Source: Castellaniella hirudinis_A (GTDB lineage: Bacteria > Pseudomonadota > Gammaproteobacteria > Burkholderiales > Burkholderiaceae_B). From it: DNA of 64,000 nt. The position numbers and the translations under genes are program-made. The notes under the pieces are model-generated. The model did not search any database, had not been told where the DNA came from, and was given only the letters and a program-made list of their open reading frames with translations. Numbering within the stretch: the stretch's first letter is position 1; each line of letters starts with the position of its first letter. This document shows, in pieces, positions 1-9,300 of this stretch. The stretch covers positions 6,206 through 70,205 of the forward strand of contig NZ_JBLGTV010000016.1 in the NCBI RefSeq assembly GCF_047468865.1, read 5' to 3'.

Positions 1-1
1 G

Positions 2-487
2 AACTGGTTCGAGGAATACGACCGCCGCAGCACGATCCCGCGCACGGAAACCGCCGCCAAGCTCTACAAGGCAGGCCGGGCGCCCCTGGTCATCGTGTCG
101 GGCGCCGCCCTGGACGGCGGGGTGAGCGAAGCCAGTATGATGGCGGCCGCCCTGGAACGCGACGGGGTGCCCGGCAACGCCATCATCCAGGAAAACCGCA
201 GCCTGACCACCCACCAGAACGCGGTCTACAGCGCTCTCGTGCTCAGACAGCACGGGATACAGCGGTTCTTGCTGGTGACCTCCGCGCTGCACATGCCGCG
301 CGCCATGGCCAGTTTCCAGAAGCAAGGTTTCAGTCCGATCCCGGCGGCCTCGCCCCCCCAGATCGTCGTCCCCGAAGACCCGGCTTTCTCTTTCTGGCTG
401 CCCGACCTGCGGGCGCTGCAGGCCAGCCGCTCGATCGTCAAGGAATATCTGGGGATACTGGTGTATTGGCTGCGGGGTTGGGCCTGA
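2..487 (+). CDS. YdcF/ElyC-like DUF218 protein, 5' end outside window
   Basis: This is the C-terminal 161 codons of a DUF218 (YdcF/SanA/ElyC) protein; the frame is open from base 2, so the start lies upstream of the window. Family hallmarks are visible: a strand ending in VIVSGAA, then SEASMMAAAL, the ENRSLTTHQNA segment and LLVTSALHMPRAM, which form the Rossmann-like DUF218 core. Members are membrane-anchored envelope proteins; ElyC of E. coli affects peptidoglycan and lipid-carrier homeostasis, but the activity here is unknown. The expected N-terminal membrane anchor is not in the window. Its 3' end overlaps by 50 bases the end of the convergent glycosyltransferase gene. Confidence 0.8.
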   Translation, partial: NWFEEYDRRSTIPRTETAAKLYKAGRAPLVIVSGAALDGGVSEASMMAAALERDGVPGNAIIQENRSLTTHQNAVYSALVLRQHGIQRFLLVTSALHMPRAMASFQKQGFSPIPAASPPQIVVPEDPAFSFWLPDLRALQASRSIVKEYLGILVYWLRGWA

Positions 488-1787
488 GCCCGCGTTCGGC
501 CAAAACGGCGTCATAGAGCGCCAGATACTGCCGCGCGACCTGGGGCCAGGCGTGGCGCGCCAGCACCGCCTGCATACCCGCCCGCAACCGATCCCGCAGC
601 GCCGCATCCGAGCGCAGGCGGCCAATGGCCTGAGCCAGCTCGTCGGCGCGCTCGGGATGGCTCAGAACCAGGGCGTCTTGCTGATCCCGGACATACTGGG
701 CGAAACCGCACCAGGGCGCCGGGCTCAATACCACGGGCAGGCCGAACGCCATGGCTTCCAGAGGCGCCATGCCGAAGCTGTCGTTCAGGGTGGGATGGAC
801 GTAGAGGTCGGCAGCCTGGTAGTACGGCGCAACCCGCGAGGTCTCGGACACCAGATGCACGCGGGCGCGCACGGCGGCCGGCGCCAGGGCCACGCAGTCC
901 CGCGAGGCCGCATTGGCTCCCACCACCAGCAACAGCACATCATCAGGCAGGCGCGACAAGGCGGACAGCACCGTGGGCAGCCCTTTGCGCATGGGGTTGC
1001 GCGCCACCAGCAGGCACAAGGTGCCGGCCGCGGGCAGGCCCAGCGCCTGGCGGGCCTGGCGCCGCCGAGCCGGCGAAACAGGGGCTTCGAGCGCCACCCC
1101 GGGGGCAATGACCGGGATGTTTTCCTGGGCAAACCCGTAGGCCCGGGCCAATTGGTGAGCAATCAGGTGGGACACGGCCACGACCCGATGGCCGGGCCGG
1201 GGCGCGACCCGCCGGGATTCCAGGCCCAGGTAGGTTCGCACCCGGGGGCTGGCGAAGGACAGCAGGCGCTTGAGCCGGGCCATGGGCTGCACGCGCCAGC
1301 GATACCGCACGGGCGTGACGTGAATGACTTCGACGTCGCCGCACCAGCCATTCATGTGCGAATGTACAATATCGAAGCCTGTCGCGGTGGCGCGGGCCGC
1401 CTGGCGCGCAAACAGGTAGACGCGTATCCAGCTGGGCCAGCGGCGGCCGATGCGAAGGGGATGGAACGGCAGTTTCAGGTCGCAGGCGGGGTCGTATTCG
1501 CGGGCGAAGACGGTAATGCGGTGGCCCGCCGCGGCGAGTTCGCGCATCAGCGCCACCCCGTAGGCTTCGGCCCCGCCAAAACGATTGCCGAAACGATCCA
1601 CCACGAAGGCGATGGACAAGGGCGCATCGGCCGCCAAATCTGCAGAGGCCCCGTTGGCAGCCTGAACGCCCGCTGTGTCCACAGAGGAAGACCCGTTGAC
1701 GGCCTGAGCGTCCGCGGTGTCCGCAGAGGAAGACTCGTTGTCAGTCTGGCCGCCAGCCCGACCCCCGGCGTGGTTGGCGGGAATCAC
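438..1787 (-). CDS. GT4-family glycosyltransferase with repeated N-terminal extension (LPS core, probable)
   Basis: This 449-residue protein has a GT-B fold. The first strand reads LSIAFVVDRFGNRFGGAEAY from about residue 57, and the C-terminal donor domain carries HPTLNDSFGMAPLEAMAFG, the E-x7-E type motif of family GT4. I chose the GTG at 1787 because it overlaps the upstream deacetylase stop as GTGA and has a GGAGG ribosome-binding site at 1795-1799, seven bases away. This start adds about 56 polar residues before the fold, containing 14-residue tandem repeats (NESSSADTADAQAV / NGSSSVDTAGVQAA). A TTG at about codon 57 would remove them but has no ribosome-binding site. It is the last gene of the dnaE-glycosyltransferase chain, so a role in LPS core assembly at the inner membrane is likely; the sugar is unknown. 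Confidence 0.85.
   Translation of the reverse strand: MIPANHAGGRAGGQTDNESSSADTADAQAVNGSSSVDTAGVQAANGASADLAADAPLSIAFVVDRFGNRFGGAEAYGVALMRELAAAGHRITVFAREYDPACDLKLPFHPLRIGRRWPSWIRVYLFARQAARATATGFDIVHSHMNGWCGDVEVIHVTPVRYRWRVQPMARLKRLLSFASPRVRTYLGLESRRVAPRPGHRVVAVSHLIAHQLARAYGFAQENIPVIAPGVALEAPVSPARRRQARQALGLPAAGTLCLLVARNPMRKGLPTVLSALSRLPDDVLLLVVGANAASRDCVALAPAAVRARVHLVSETSRVAPYYQAADLYVHPTLNDSFGMAPLEAMAFGLPVVLSPAPWCGFAQYVRDQQDALVLSHPERADELAQAIGRLRSDAALRDRLRAGMQAVLARHAWPQVARQYLALYDAVLAERGLRPNPAANTPVSPDIP
1621..1740 (-). repeat. 42-base coding tandem repeat, two full units plus a degenerate third
   Basis: Units lie at 1657-1698 and 1699-1740 and differ at only a few positions. A shorter, degenerate copy follows at about 1621-1656. 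They encode the Ser/Asp/Ala-rich linker in front of the glycosyltransferase fold. The unit is a multiple of three, so gain or loss of units would keep the frame. Confidence 0.8.
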
Positions 1788-2521
1788 GTCCGGGCCTCCG
1801 CGGCCCGCCGTTTCCTGTCTTCCAGACGGGTCAGGCATTTTTGCAAAAAGCGCACCAGCAGGGTGGAGCGCATGACGGCGACCCGCGGCAAGGCGAAGCG
1901 GTCGTCGGGCCGCCGGGCCAGGCCGCGCGCCGTGGTGGTGGCGTTCAGGTAGCCGGCCGCGCGCACTTGCTCGGCCAGCGCCGGGGTGAATTTGCCATAG
2001 GGGTAGCAAAAGGCCGTCACCGGGGCGCCGCAAAGCTGTTCCAGGGCGTCGCGCGAATCGCGGATTTCGTTGATGGCCAGTTGGGGGGAAAGCCTGGGCA
2101 GGACGGGATGGTTCAGGGTGTGCGAACCGACCTCGTGCCCGGCCTCGGCCCAGGCCCGCAACCCGTGGGCGTCCATCAAGGCGGCGGCGGGCACGCCCTC
2201 GGCATGATCCCAGACGTTGCTGCCGCCCAGTTGCCGCACCACGAAATAGTTGGTGGCGTGAAAGCCGCATTCTTCCAGAATGGGCATGGCATGATCCAAG
2301 ACGTTCTGGTAGCCGTCATCGAAGGTGATGCCGAAGACCTTGCCGTGCTTGTCCCCGGCCAGATACGGCATCAGCTGCGTCATGGACAAGCCGCGATACC
2401 CCAGGCGGCGCAACCAGATCATTTGCCGCCGGAAGTCCCGCGGATGCACCGTCAGCCCCCGATAAGGCGTGCCTCTGGGCGCGGGCTGGCCGATCTGGTG
2501 ATACATCAGGATGGGAATCAT
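1784..2521 (-). CDS. Polysaccharide deacetylase family protein
   Basis: This 245-residue protein has the NodB-homology (CE4) domain. Visible motifs are TFDDGY at about residues 67-72 (catalytic base and metal aspartates), SHTLNHP at about 133-139 (metal histidines) and FCYPYGKF at about 171-178. No signal peptide is seen, so it probably acts in the cytoplasm or at the inner face of the membrane. Between two GT4 genes, it most likely removes an N-acetyl group from a hexosamine during LPS core assembly; a deacetylase is known to be needed for full-length core in the Bordetella pertussis four-gene core cluster. The ATG at 2521 lies 18 bases after the preceding stop, and its own stop overlaps the next start (GTGA). 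Confidence 0.9.
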   Translation of the reverse strand: MIPILMYHQIGQPAPRGTPYRGLTVHPRDFRRQMIWLRRLGYRGLSMTQLMPYLAGDKHGKVFGITFDDGYQNVLDHAMPILEECGFHATNYFVVRQLGGSNVWDHAEGVPAAALMDAHGLRAWAEAGHEVGSHTLNHPVLPRLSPQLAINEIRDSRDALEQLCGAPVTAFCYPYGKFTPALAEQVRAAGYLNATTTARGLARRPDDRFALPRVAVMRSTLLVRFLQKCLTRLEDRKRRAAEART

Positions 2522-2539
2522 AGGCGATGCCCCATTGGA

Positions 2540-3670
2540 CTAAGCCCTGCGCCGGCGCGCACAAGCCGGGCAGACCTGTTGATAGAAGTCCAGGGTGCGC
2601 CGCGCGAAGCCGCGCAGCGAAAAGGCGGTTTCCGCATGCTTGCGCGCCGCCGGGGACATGGTCGGCGGAAGGGGTTCGGCCAGACGCTGGCGCAGCCAGG
2701 CGTGCACCGCATCCAGATTGCCGGCGGGCACGACCCAGCCGTCCACCCCGTCGCGCACGACTTCGGGCAGCCCGCCCGCATCGGACACCAGGGTGGGCAG
2801 GCCGGTAGACAGGGATTCCGCGGCGGCGAACGAAAAGGCTTCGTGCAGCGACAGCACGAAGCCGATGTGCGCGGCCGCCAGCACCAGTTCGGGACGATCC
2901 ACCAGGCCGGGAAACACCACGCTGGTGCCTACCCCCAGGCGCTTGAAATCTTCCAGCAGCGGCCCTTGGATGGGGTCGCCCGCCACCAGCAGCCGAACCC
3001 GGGCGCGCAGCGCGATCGGCAGTTTCGCAATCGCCTGGGCCAGGTAGATCCAGCCCTTGTCGCGGTCGGTGCCGCCCACGCTGGCCAGCACCAGGGTATC
3101 GGCCGGCAGGTCGCCCAGGAACTGCCGGCGCAGGACTTGCGCCCGGGCCGCCGTCACGGGCCGGAAGCGATCGGTATCCACGCCATGGTGGATGGTGCGG
3201 ATCGGGCAGCGGGCATAGCTGGAATCCAGCAGCAGGCTGCTGACGAAATCGCTGACCCCGATGACGCCATCCGTCCCCATCTGGGCGCGCAGGCGATTGC
3301 CCATGCTGCGAATCGGCGTCGTGTTGTGCTTGGTCCAGATGATGCGGGGGCGGTCGCGCAGGCCCACCCGAGCGAGCATGGCCTGGCGATGATCCGCCGA
3401 GCCGTTGACATGGATGAGATCGAACCGGCCTTCGCGCAGCAGCAGGCGCAAGGTGAGCACCTCGGCGCTCATGGCGGCGGGCCGGGTGCTGAAGGGCATA
3501 TCCAGGCACTGCACCCCGGCGATATCGCTGGCCATGCCATACAGGCGGCTGGTGCCCGGGGTGGCCACCGCCACCTGGTGCTCGCCCTGGAAACTGCGGG
3601 CCAGATTGGCGATGTAGTTGGCATGCCCGCCCCCGTTGCGGGGATGGAAATTGGTGTAGAGAATTTTCAT
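2540..3670 (-). CDS. GT4-family glycosyltransferase (LPS core, probable)
   Basis: This 376-residue protein has a GT-B fold. It starts MKILYTNFHPRNGGGHANYI with the Gly-rich acceptor-domain loop, has the IHHGVDTDRF segment near residue 165, and has a donor-domain motif SLHEAFSFAAAESLSTGLP with the two conserved glutamates. The ATG at 3670 overlaps the stop of the upstream GT2 gene (3667-3670, ATGA), so translation is probably coupled. Sugar donor and acceptor cannot be read from sequence. Position in the dnaE-linked cluster and homology to heptosyl/hexosyl transferases of LPS core point to core oligosaccharide extension at the cytoplasmic face of the inner membrane. Confidence 0.9.
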   Translation of the reverse strand: MKILYTNFHPRNGGGHANYIANLARSFQGEHQVAVATPGTSRLYGMASDIAGVQCLDMPFSTRPAAMSAEVLTLRLLLREGRFDLIHVNGSADHRQAMLARVGLRDRPRIIWTKHNTTPIRSMGNRLRAQMGTDGVIGVSDFVSSLLLDSSYARCPIRTIHHGVDTDRFRPVTAARAQVLRRQFLGDLPADTLVLASVGGTDRDKGWIYLAQAIAKLPIALRARVRLLVAGDPIQGPLLEDFKRLGVGTSVVFPGLVDRPELVLAAAHIGFVLSLHEAFSFAAAESLSTGLPTLVSDAGGLPEVVRDGVDGWVVPAGNLDAVHAWLRQRLAEPLPPTMSPAARKHAETAFSLRGFARRTLDFYQQVCPACARRRRA

Positions 3671-4446
3671 GGTGCGGGCTTGCCTGTGGTATCGGCCGCG
3701 GCCTGACGCTGCAAGCCATACAGTTTAGCGTAACGGTAGAAGCTGCCGGTGCCGGCCATCCCGGCCAGGATCAGCCCCTGCCAGCCATCCAGCACGCCCC
3801 GGCGCAGCGCATAATGGCGAAAAAAAGTCCAGAACCCATGCCCGAACGGGCCCAGCACCGACGTGCGGCGGCCCCGATCGTAGGCGGCCCGCGCCGCCTC
3901 GGAGGAATAACGGTTGATCTTGTCGATGAACACCTCGAAGCTGGCATAGGGATAATGCAGGAAATGCCCCGCCAGGGTGCCGGTGCGCCCCCGCACCTGA
4001 ACGCTCTCGTGCACGGCGGCCTCGGTAAAGCGCCCCGCCTGACGGCGGAACAGGCGCACCACATAGTCCGGCCACCAACCGCTGTGGCGTATCCAGCGCC
4101 CGCAAAAATTGGACAGGCGGGCCATCCGGTAGGCATCGGCGGCGGCCGGATTCTGGATGGCCTGACGGATCTGCGCCGCCAGCTCGGGGGTGACCCGCTC
4201 ATCGGCATCCACGGAAAGCACCCAATCGCCCGTGGCCAGGGCCAGGGCGCGGTTTTTTTGCGGCCCGAAGCCCGGCCAATCGGCGCGCTGGTGCCAGCCG
4301 GCCCCGCGCTGGCGCACGATCTCGCCGGTGGCGTCCGTGCTGCCGGAATCGAGAACGATGATTTCATCGGCAAACGCCAGGGAGTCCAGGCAGGCCCCGA
4401 TGTGCGCGGCTTCGTTCTTGGTAATGATGATGACGGACAGGCGCAT
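3667..4446 (-). CDS. GT2-family glycosyltransferase, WaaE/KdtX type
   Basis: This 259-residue family 2 enzyme begins with LSVIIITKNEAAHI. The DxD-type metal site is SVDADE near residues 78-83, and LDSGSTD near residues 32-38 contacts the nucleotide. The overall pattern, including FCGRWIRHSGWWPDYVVRLF and the conserved C-terminal HYPY...FIDKINRYS region, is that of WaaE/KdtX enzymes, which add a beta-1,4-glucose to inner-core heptose in several Gram-negatives. The substrate here is inferred. It lies 12 bases after the preceding deacetylase and overlaps the next glycosyltransferase by four bases. Confidence 0.88.
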   Translation of the reverse strand: MRLSVIIITKNEAAHIGACLDSLAFADEIIVLDSGSTDATGEIVRQRGAGWHQRADWPGFGPQKNRALALATGDWVLSVDADERVTPELAAQIRQAIQNPAAADAYRMARLSNFCGRWIRHSGWWPDYVVRLFRRQAGRFTEAAVHESVQVRGRTGTLAGHFLHYPYASFEVFIDKINRYSSEAARAAYDRGRRTSVLGPFGHGFWTFFRHYALRRGVLDGWQGLILAGMAGTGSFYRYAKLYGLQRQAAADTTGKPAP

Positions 4447-4458
4447 GACGACGCGGGC

Positions 4459-5301
4459 CTAGCCGGAATAGCGCTGGCCGCGCTTCCAGCGCTTCCAGGC
4501 ATTGAAAACCGGCCCGGCCACCGGGTTGGCCGCCACCTGGATACGCCGCCCCACCGAGTCTCCGGTGGTATTGCGCACGGCGAAGCGAAAAATCGACGCC
4601 GGATCGCTGCCGGGACGGTTTTGGCCAAAAGCCCGGGTGGTGTACAAGTGCCTGAACCCGGCGTCCTGGGCGATTTTCACATAGTCGGCATCGAAATAGC
4701 CCTGCGGCCAGCACAGGTGGTCGGACACGCCGCCCAAGTGTTCTTGCAAGCACTGCCGCGATTGGGCCAACTCGATTTGCATGCGGCTGTTTTTATTGCC
4801 CGGGTCTTGTTTGTCCCAACGGGTATGGGTATGCGTGTGGCTGTGGAATTCGCACACCCCGTCGGCCTGCATCCGCTGGATTTCAGACCAGCGCAAGGCG
4901 ATGTCGGACGCCTGGCCCGCGGCCACCCGGGCGCTGCAGGCGGCGTGATCGGGGGTCTCGGGCAAGTCGCCGCCCTGCCCCGCCGCCGCCCGCGCGGGAC
5001 CATCGCCCACCCAGCCGGTGACCAGAAAGATCACCGCGTGGAAGCCGTATTCGCGCAGCAAGGGCCAGGCGTGCACGTAATTGTCCAGATAGCCATCGTC
5101 AAACGTCATCAGCACCGACCGCGCCGGCGCCGGCGCGCCCGCCAGATGGGCGGCAAATTGCGCGCACGTCAGGCTGCGATAGCCCCGCCGCCGCAGCCAG
5201 GCCAATTGGCCGCGAAAATGATCGGGCGTGACATTGATGGCCCCGCCCGCCGGGGTGACATGGTGGTACATCAAGACCGGCACCGTGCGCGTTGAACTCA
5301 T
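4459..5301 (-). CDS. Polysaccharide deacetylase family protein
   Basis: This 280-residue CE4/NodB-fold protein starts MSSTRTVPVLMYHHVTPAGG. Motifs are MTFDDGYLDNYVHAWPLL near residue 68 (aspartate pair), FHSHTHTHTRWDK near residue 152 (metal histidines) and CWPQGYFDADY near residue 196. The ATG at 5301 overlaps the TGA of the upstream glycosyltransferase (5298-5301). It is longer than the second deacetylase of the cluster (1784-2521) and differs from it clearly in sequence, so they are not a recent duplication. Two deacetylases suggest two different deacetylation steps, or a core with more than one free amino sugar. Confidence 0.9.
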   Translation of the reverse strand: MSSTRTVPVLMYHHVTPAGGAINVTPDHFRGQLAWLRRRGYRSLTCAQFAAHLAGAPAPARSVLMTFDDGYLDNYVHAWPLLREYGFHAVIFLVTGWVGDGPARAAAGQGGDLPETPDHAACSARVAAGQASDIALRWSEIQRMQADGVCEFHSHTHTHTRWDKQDPGNKNSRMQIELAQSRQCLQEHLGGVSDHLCWPQGYFDADYVKIAQDAGFRHLYTTRAFGQNRPGSDPASIFRFAVRNTTGDSVGRRIQVAANPVAGPVFNAWKRWKRGQRYSG

Positions 5302-6395
5302 GACTGACGCTCCTGTAGCCACCTTAAATAGCATGCTTCTGTTTGCCGGACAAGGCCTTCCGTGGTGAATTGGTCGGATCCCCGAACCGCCCGCAGGCCC
5401 GCCTGTCCCATGGCGCGCCGCTGCTCGGGATGGTCGACCAGGGTCTGCAGCGCGGTGGCCAGGGCGGCGGCATCGTGCAAAGGCACCAGCAGGCCCGTCA
5501 CCCCGTCTTGCAGCATTTCCGACACCCCGCCGACATCCGTGCCGATCACGGGCAGGCCCGCGGCGGCGGCCTCGACAAACACCGTGCCCGAGGCTTCCTG
5601 CTCGGTGGCCAGGGCAAACACATCGAAGCCCGCCAGCACATTGGGAATATCCGCGCGCCGCCCGGTGAACAGCACCTTGTCCTGCAAGCCGCGCGACCGC
5701 ACATGGGCCTGCAAGGCTTCCAGGGTGGGCGAGCCGTCCCCCACCAGCACCAGGTAGACGTCCGGCCGCTGCAAGAGGCCGGCCATGGCGTCGATCAGGG
5801 CCCGGTGCCCTTTCTTGGCCCGCATCACCGCCACGCAGCCCACCACGACCGCGTCGTCCGGCAGGCCCAGTTCTTGGCGCAAGGTGGAGTGCGCCACGCA
5901 GGGCGGCAGGGGAATCGGCGAATACACAGTGGCCACCCGATCCGGCGCGGCCCCGCGATCCAGCAACAGCTGGCGCACGTGATGGCTGACGGTGGTGACG
6001 CAGTGCGGCACCACGGTATACGACAGCAGGGATCCCGGGCGCACCGCCAAGTGGCGGGTACGCACGATCAGCGGGGTGCCGGCCAGACGGGCCGCCACCC
6101 CGGCCAGCATCGTGTCGCGCCGGCTGTGCGTGTTCAAGACATCGAACCGGCCGTCTTTCAGAATCCGGCGCACGCGGACGACACCGCGAAAATAGTTGCA
6201 CGGGCCATCCATCAGCAGCGTATGCACCTGGAAGCCCGCGTCGCGCAGGCGCTGCGTCAGGCGGGCGTGCGGCTGGCACAGGGCTTCCAGATGATGGCCC
6301 GCCGCGCGCATGGCGCACATTTCCTTGAAGATGCGGTTTTCCTGGCCGCCAAACCCCGTGGCGGCCTCGGCGTGCAAGATGCGCAGGGGTTTCAT
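5298..6395 (-). CDS. GT4-family glycosyltransferase (LPS core, probable)
   Basis: This 365-residue GT-B enzyme starts MKPLRILHAEAATGFGGQENR (Gly-rich acceptor loop). It has VYSPIPLP near residue 155 and a donor motif ALATEQEASGTVFVEAAAAG with the paired acidic residues. I placed the start at the ATG 6395-6393 because it forms an ATGA overlap with the dnaE stop at 6392; an upstream in-frame start at 6431 would lie inside dnaE. It is the first glycosyltransferase after dnaE and probably shares its transcript. No signal peptide is seen. The family supports LPS or polysaccharide sugar transfer; the exact linkage is unknown. Confidence 0.88.
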   Translation of the reverse strand: MKPLRILHAEAATGFGGQENRIFKEMCAMRAAGHHLEALCQPHARLTQRLRDAGFQVHTLLMDGPCNYFRGVVRVRRILKDGRFDVLNTHSRRDTMLAGVAARLAGTPLIVRTRHLAVRPGSLLSYTVVPHCVTTVSHHVRQLLLDRGAAPDRVATVYSPIPLPPCVAHSTLRQELGLPDDAVVVGCVAVMRAKKGHRALIDAMAGLLQRPDVYLVLVGDGSPTLEALQAHVRSRGLQDKVLFTGRRADIPNVLAGFDVFALATEQEASGTVFVEAAAAGLPVIGTDVGGVSEMLQDGVTGLLVPLHDAAALATALQTLVDHPEQRRAMGQAGLRAVRGSDQFTTEGLVRQTEACYLRWLQERQS

Positions 6396-9300
6396 CCGTA
6401 AAAAACCTCGACCTGATCGAAGGACAGCCACTGGCGCGCCTGGGCAATCAAGGCGTCATCCATACGCACCCGCCAGTCATCCCCCAGACGCAGCTGGCAG
6501 GCAAAGCCCGGGCGCTGCACCCGCAACTCCACCGGCAGGCCGGCCTCGGCCGAGCGCCACGGGGCCAGCAGCTCGCCCAGCCGCGCGGGATCCAGATCGG
6601 CGGGCACGGCCAGGCGCAGACAGCGGGCGCGGGTTTCGCGCACCCGCTGCAAATCGTACAGCTCATCCGCCGACACCCGCAGGCCGCCGGAATAATCATC
6701 GTGACTGACGCGCCCCTGGATGACCAGCGGACGGTCTTCCTTCAGGCTCTGGCGGTATTGCTCGTACAGTTCGTTGAAGATGGCGATTTCGATCTGAGCC
6801 GTGCCGTCGTCCAGCAGGGCATACAGCATTTTGCCGCGCCGGGTCATGCGCGGCCGCACGGCGGCCAGCACGCCGGCAAGCCACTGCGAACCGCGCGACG
6901 GCGCCAGCCGGGCCAGCGGCGTGGGCGCCACCCGGCGGATTTCATCGCGCCAGGCATCGAACAAATGGCCGCTGAAATAAAACCCCAGCGCGGTTTTTTC
7001 TTCGGTCAGAAAGGTTTGCAGATCCCAGGGGGTGACGCGGGCCAGTTCGCCCGCCACCAGTTGGTCGGAATCATCGTCGAACAAGGATCCCTGGTTGACA
7101 TTGCGCTCGGCCTGCTCGGCCGCCTCGATGGCGCTGCCCAGGGTTTCCAGCAGGGCCGCCCGGTTGCTTTCCAGGGTATCAAAGGCCCCGGCCCGGATCA
7201 GGGCCTCGATGGTGCGGCGGTTGACGGTGTGGCGATCCACCCGGGCGCAGAAGTCGAACAGGCTGGCAAAGGGGCCGCCCGCCTCGCGGGCGGCCAGAAT
7301 GGCTTCGACCGCCCCCTGGCCGGTGCCCTTGACCCCGCCCAGGCCATAGCGGATGGTGCGCGGCGGCCGGCCCTGGGCGGTGTGCGCGTCGGCCACCGGC
7401 GCGAAGCGATAGCCCGAGGCATTGACGTCGGGCGGCAGCACCGCCACGCCGTTATCCACGGCATCGCGCCAGAACACCTGGATCTTGTCCGTGTCGTCCA
7501 TGTCCGACAGCATGGTGGCGGCCAGGAATTCGGCGGGATGGTAGCGCTTCAGCCAGGCGGTCTGGTAGGAAATCAGCGCATAGGCCGCCGAGTGACTCTT
7601 GTTGAAACCATAGCCGGCGAACTTTTCCATCAAGTCGAACAGATGGGCGGCAAGATCGGCATCGTAGCCCTTCTTGACGGCCCCTTCCTGGAAAATGACC
7701 CGGTGCTTGGCCATTTCCTCGGGCTTTTTCTTGCCCATGGCGCGGCGCAGCAAATCGGCCCCGCCCAGCGAATAGCCGCCGATGATCTGCGAAATCAGCA
7801 TCACCTGTTCTTGGTAGACGATGACGCCGTAGGTGCTTTTCAGCACGGGTTCCAGGTCCGGGTGGAAATAATCGACTTCGGCGCGGCCATGCTTGCGATT
7901 GACGAAATCGACCACCATGCCGGATTCCAGCGGCCCGGGCCGGAACAGGGCCAGCAAGGCGATGACGTCTTCGAACGTATTGGGCTGCATGCTTTTCAGC
8001 AGCTCTTTCATGCCCCGGGATTCCAGTTGGAACACCGCCGTGGTGTTGGCCGCGGACAGCAAGACATAGGTTTCGGCATCGTCCAGCGGCAGGCTCATGA
8101 TGTCGAAGTCGCGCTTGTCCGGGTTGAATTCGCGCACATAGCGCACCGCCCAGTCCAGGATGGTGAGGTTGCGCAGCCCCAGGAAGTCGAACTTCACCAG
8201 GCCCACGTCCTCGACGTCGTTCTTGTCGTACTGCGACACCACGCTGGTCTCATTGCCCGGCTGGCAATACAGCGGGGTGTAGTCCGTCAGCTGGCCCCGG
8301 GCGATGATGACGCCGCCCGCATGCATGCCGATATTGCGCGTCAGGCCCTCCAGGGGGCGGGCCAGGTCGATCAGGGCGCGGATTTCCTCGTCCGTGTCGT
8401 AGCGCTCTTTGAAGGCGGGCTCGTTTTCCAGGGTGCGTTCCAGCGACCAGGGATCCGCCGGATTGAACGGAATCATCTTGGACAGGTTGTCGCACACGCT
8501 GTAGGGCATTTCCAGCACCCGCCCCACGTCGCGCACCACGGCCTTGGCCCCCAAAGTGCCGAAGGTGGCGATCTGGCTGACGGCGTCGCGGCCGTATTTC
8601 TGCTTGACGTAGTCGATCACGCGTTCGCGGTTGTCCTGGCAGAAATCCACGTCGAAGTCGGGCATGGACACCCGTTCCGGGTTCAGGAAGCGTTCAAACA
8701 GCAAGTCGTAGCGCAGGGGATCCAGATCCGTAATGCCCAGGCTGTAGGCCACCAGGGAGCCCGCCCCCGACCCCCGGCCCGGCCCCACGGGCACGCCGTG
8801 CCCCTTGCCCCAGTTGATGAAGTCCTGCACGATCAGGAAGTAGCCCGGGAAGCCCATGCCGACGATGGTCTGGCATTCCAGATCCAGCCGGGCCTGGTAA
8901 TCCGGCATCCGGCGGGCGCGTTCGCCAGCGTCGGGATACAGCTGCAGCATGCGCCGCCGCAGGCCTTCGTTGGCCAGCTGCACCATGTAATCGTCCAGCG
9001 TAACGCCATCGGGCGTGGGAAACAGCGGGAGTTCTGGGTGCCCCAGGTTGAGGCTGACATTGCAGCGCTGGGCGATCCGCACGGTATTGGCCAGGGCCGA
9101 CGGCACATCCGCGAAACGGCGGGCCATCTCGACGCTGTCGGTCAGGTATTGGTCGGGCGTAAAGCGCTTGACGCGGCGCGGGTTGCCCAGCAGTTCGCCC
9201 TCGGCGATGCACACCCGGGCCTCATGCGCCCGGAAGTCGTCCGCCGCGATGAACTGGACGGGGTGCGTGGCCACCACCGGCAGGCCGCAATCCGCCGCCA

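Noticed and set aside
438..2270. A 610-codon frame joining the deacetylase region to the glycosyltransferase
   Set aside because: The first 160 codons are the shifted frame of the deacetylase gene; the GTG at 1787 with GGAGG is the real start.
4459..6447. A 662-codon frame apparently fusing a glycosyltransferase to a deacetylase
   Set aside because: The first part is an out-of-frame reading of the GT4 gene; the deacetylase has its own ATG at 5301 overlapping the GT stop.
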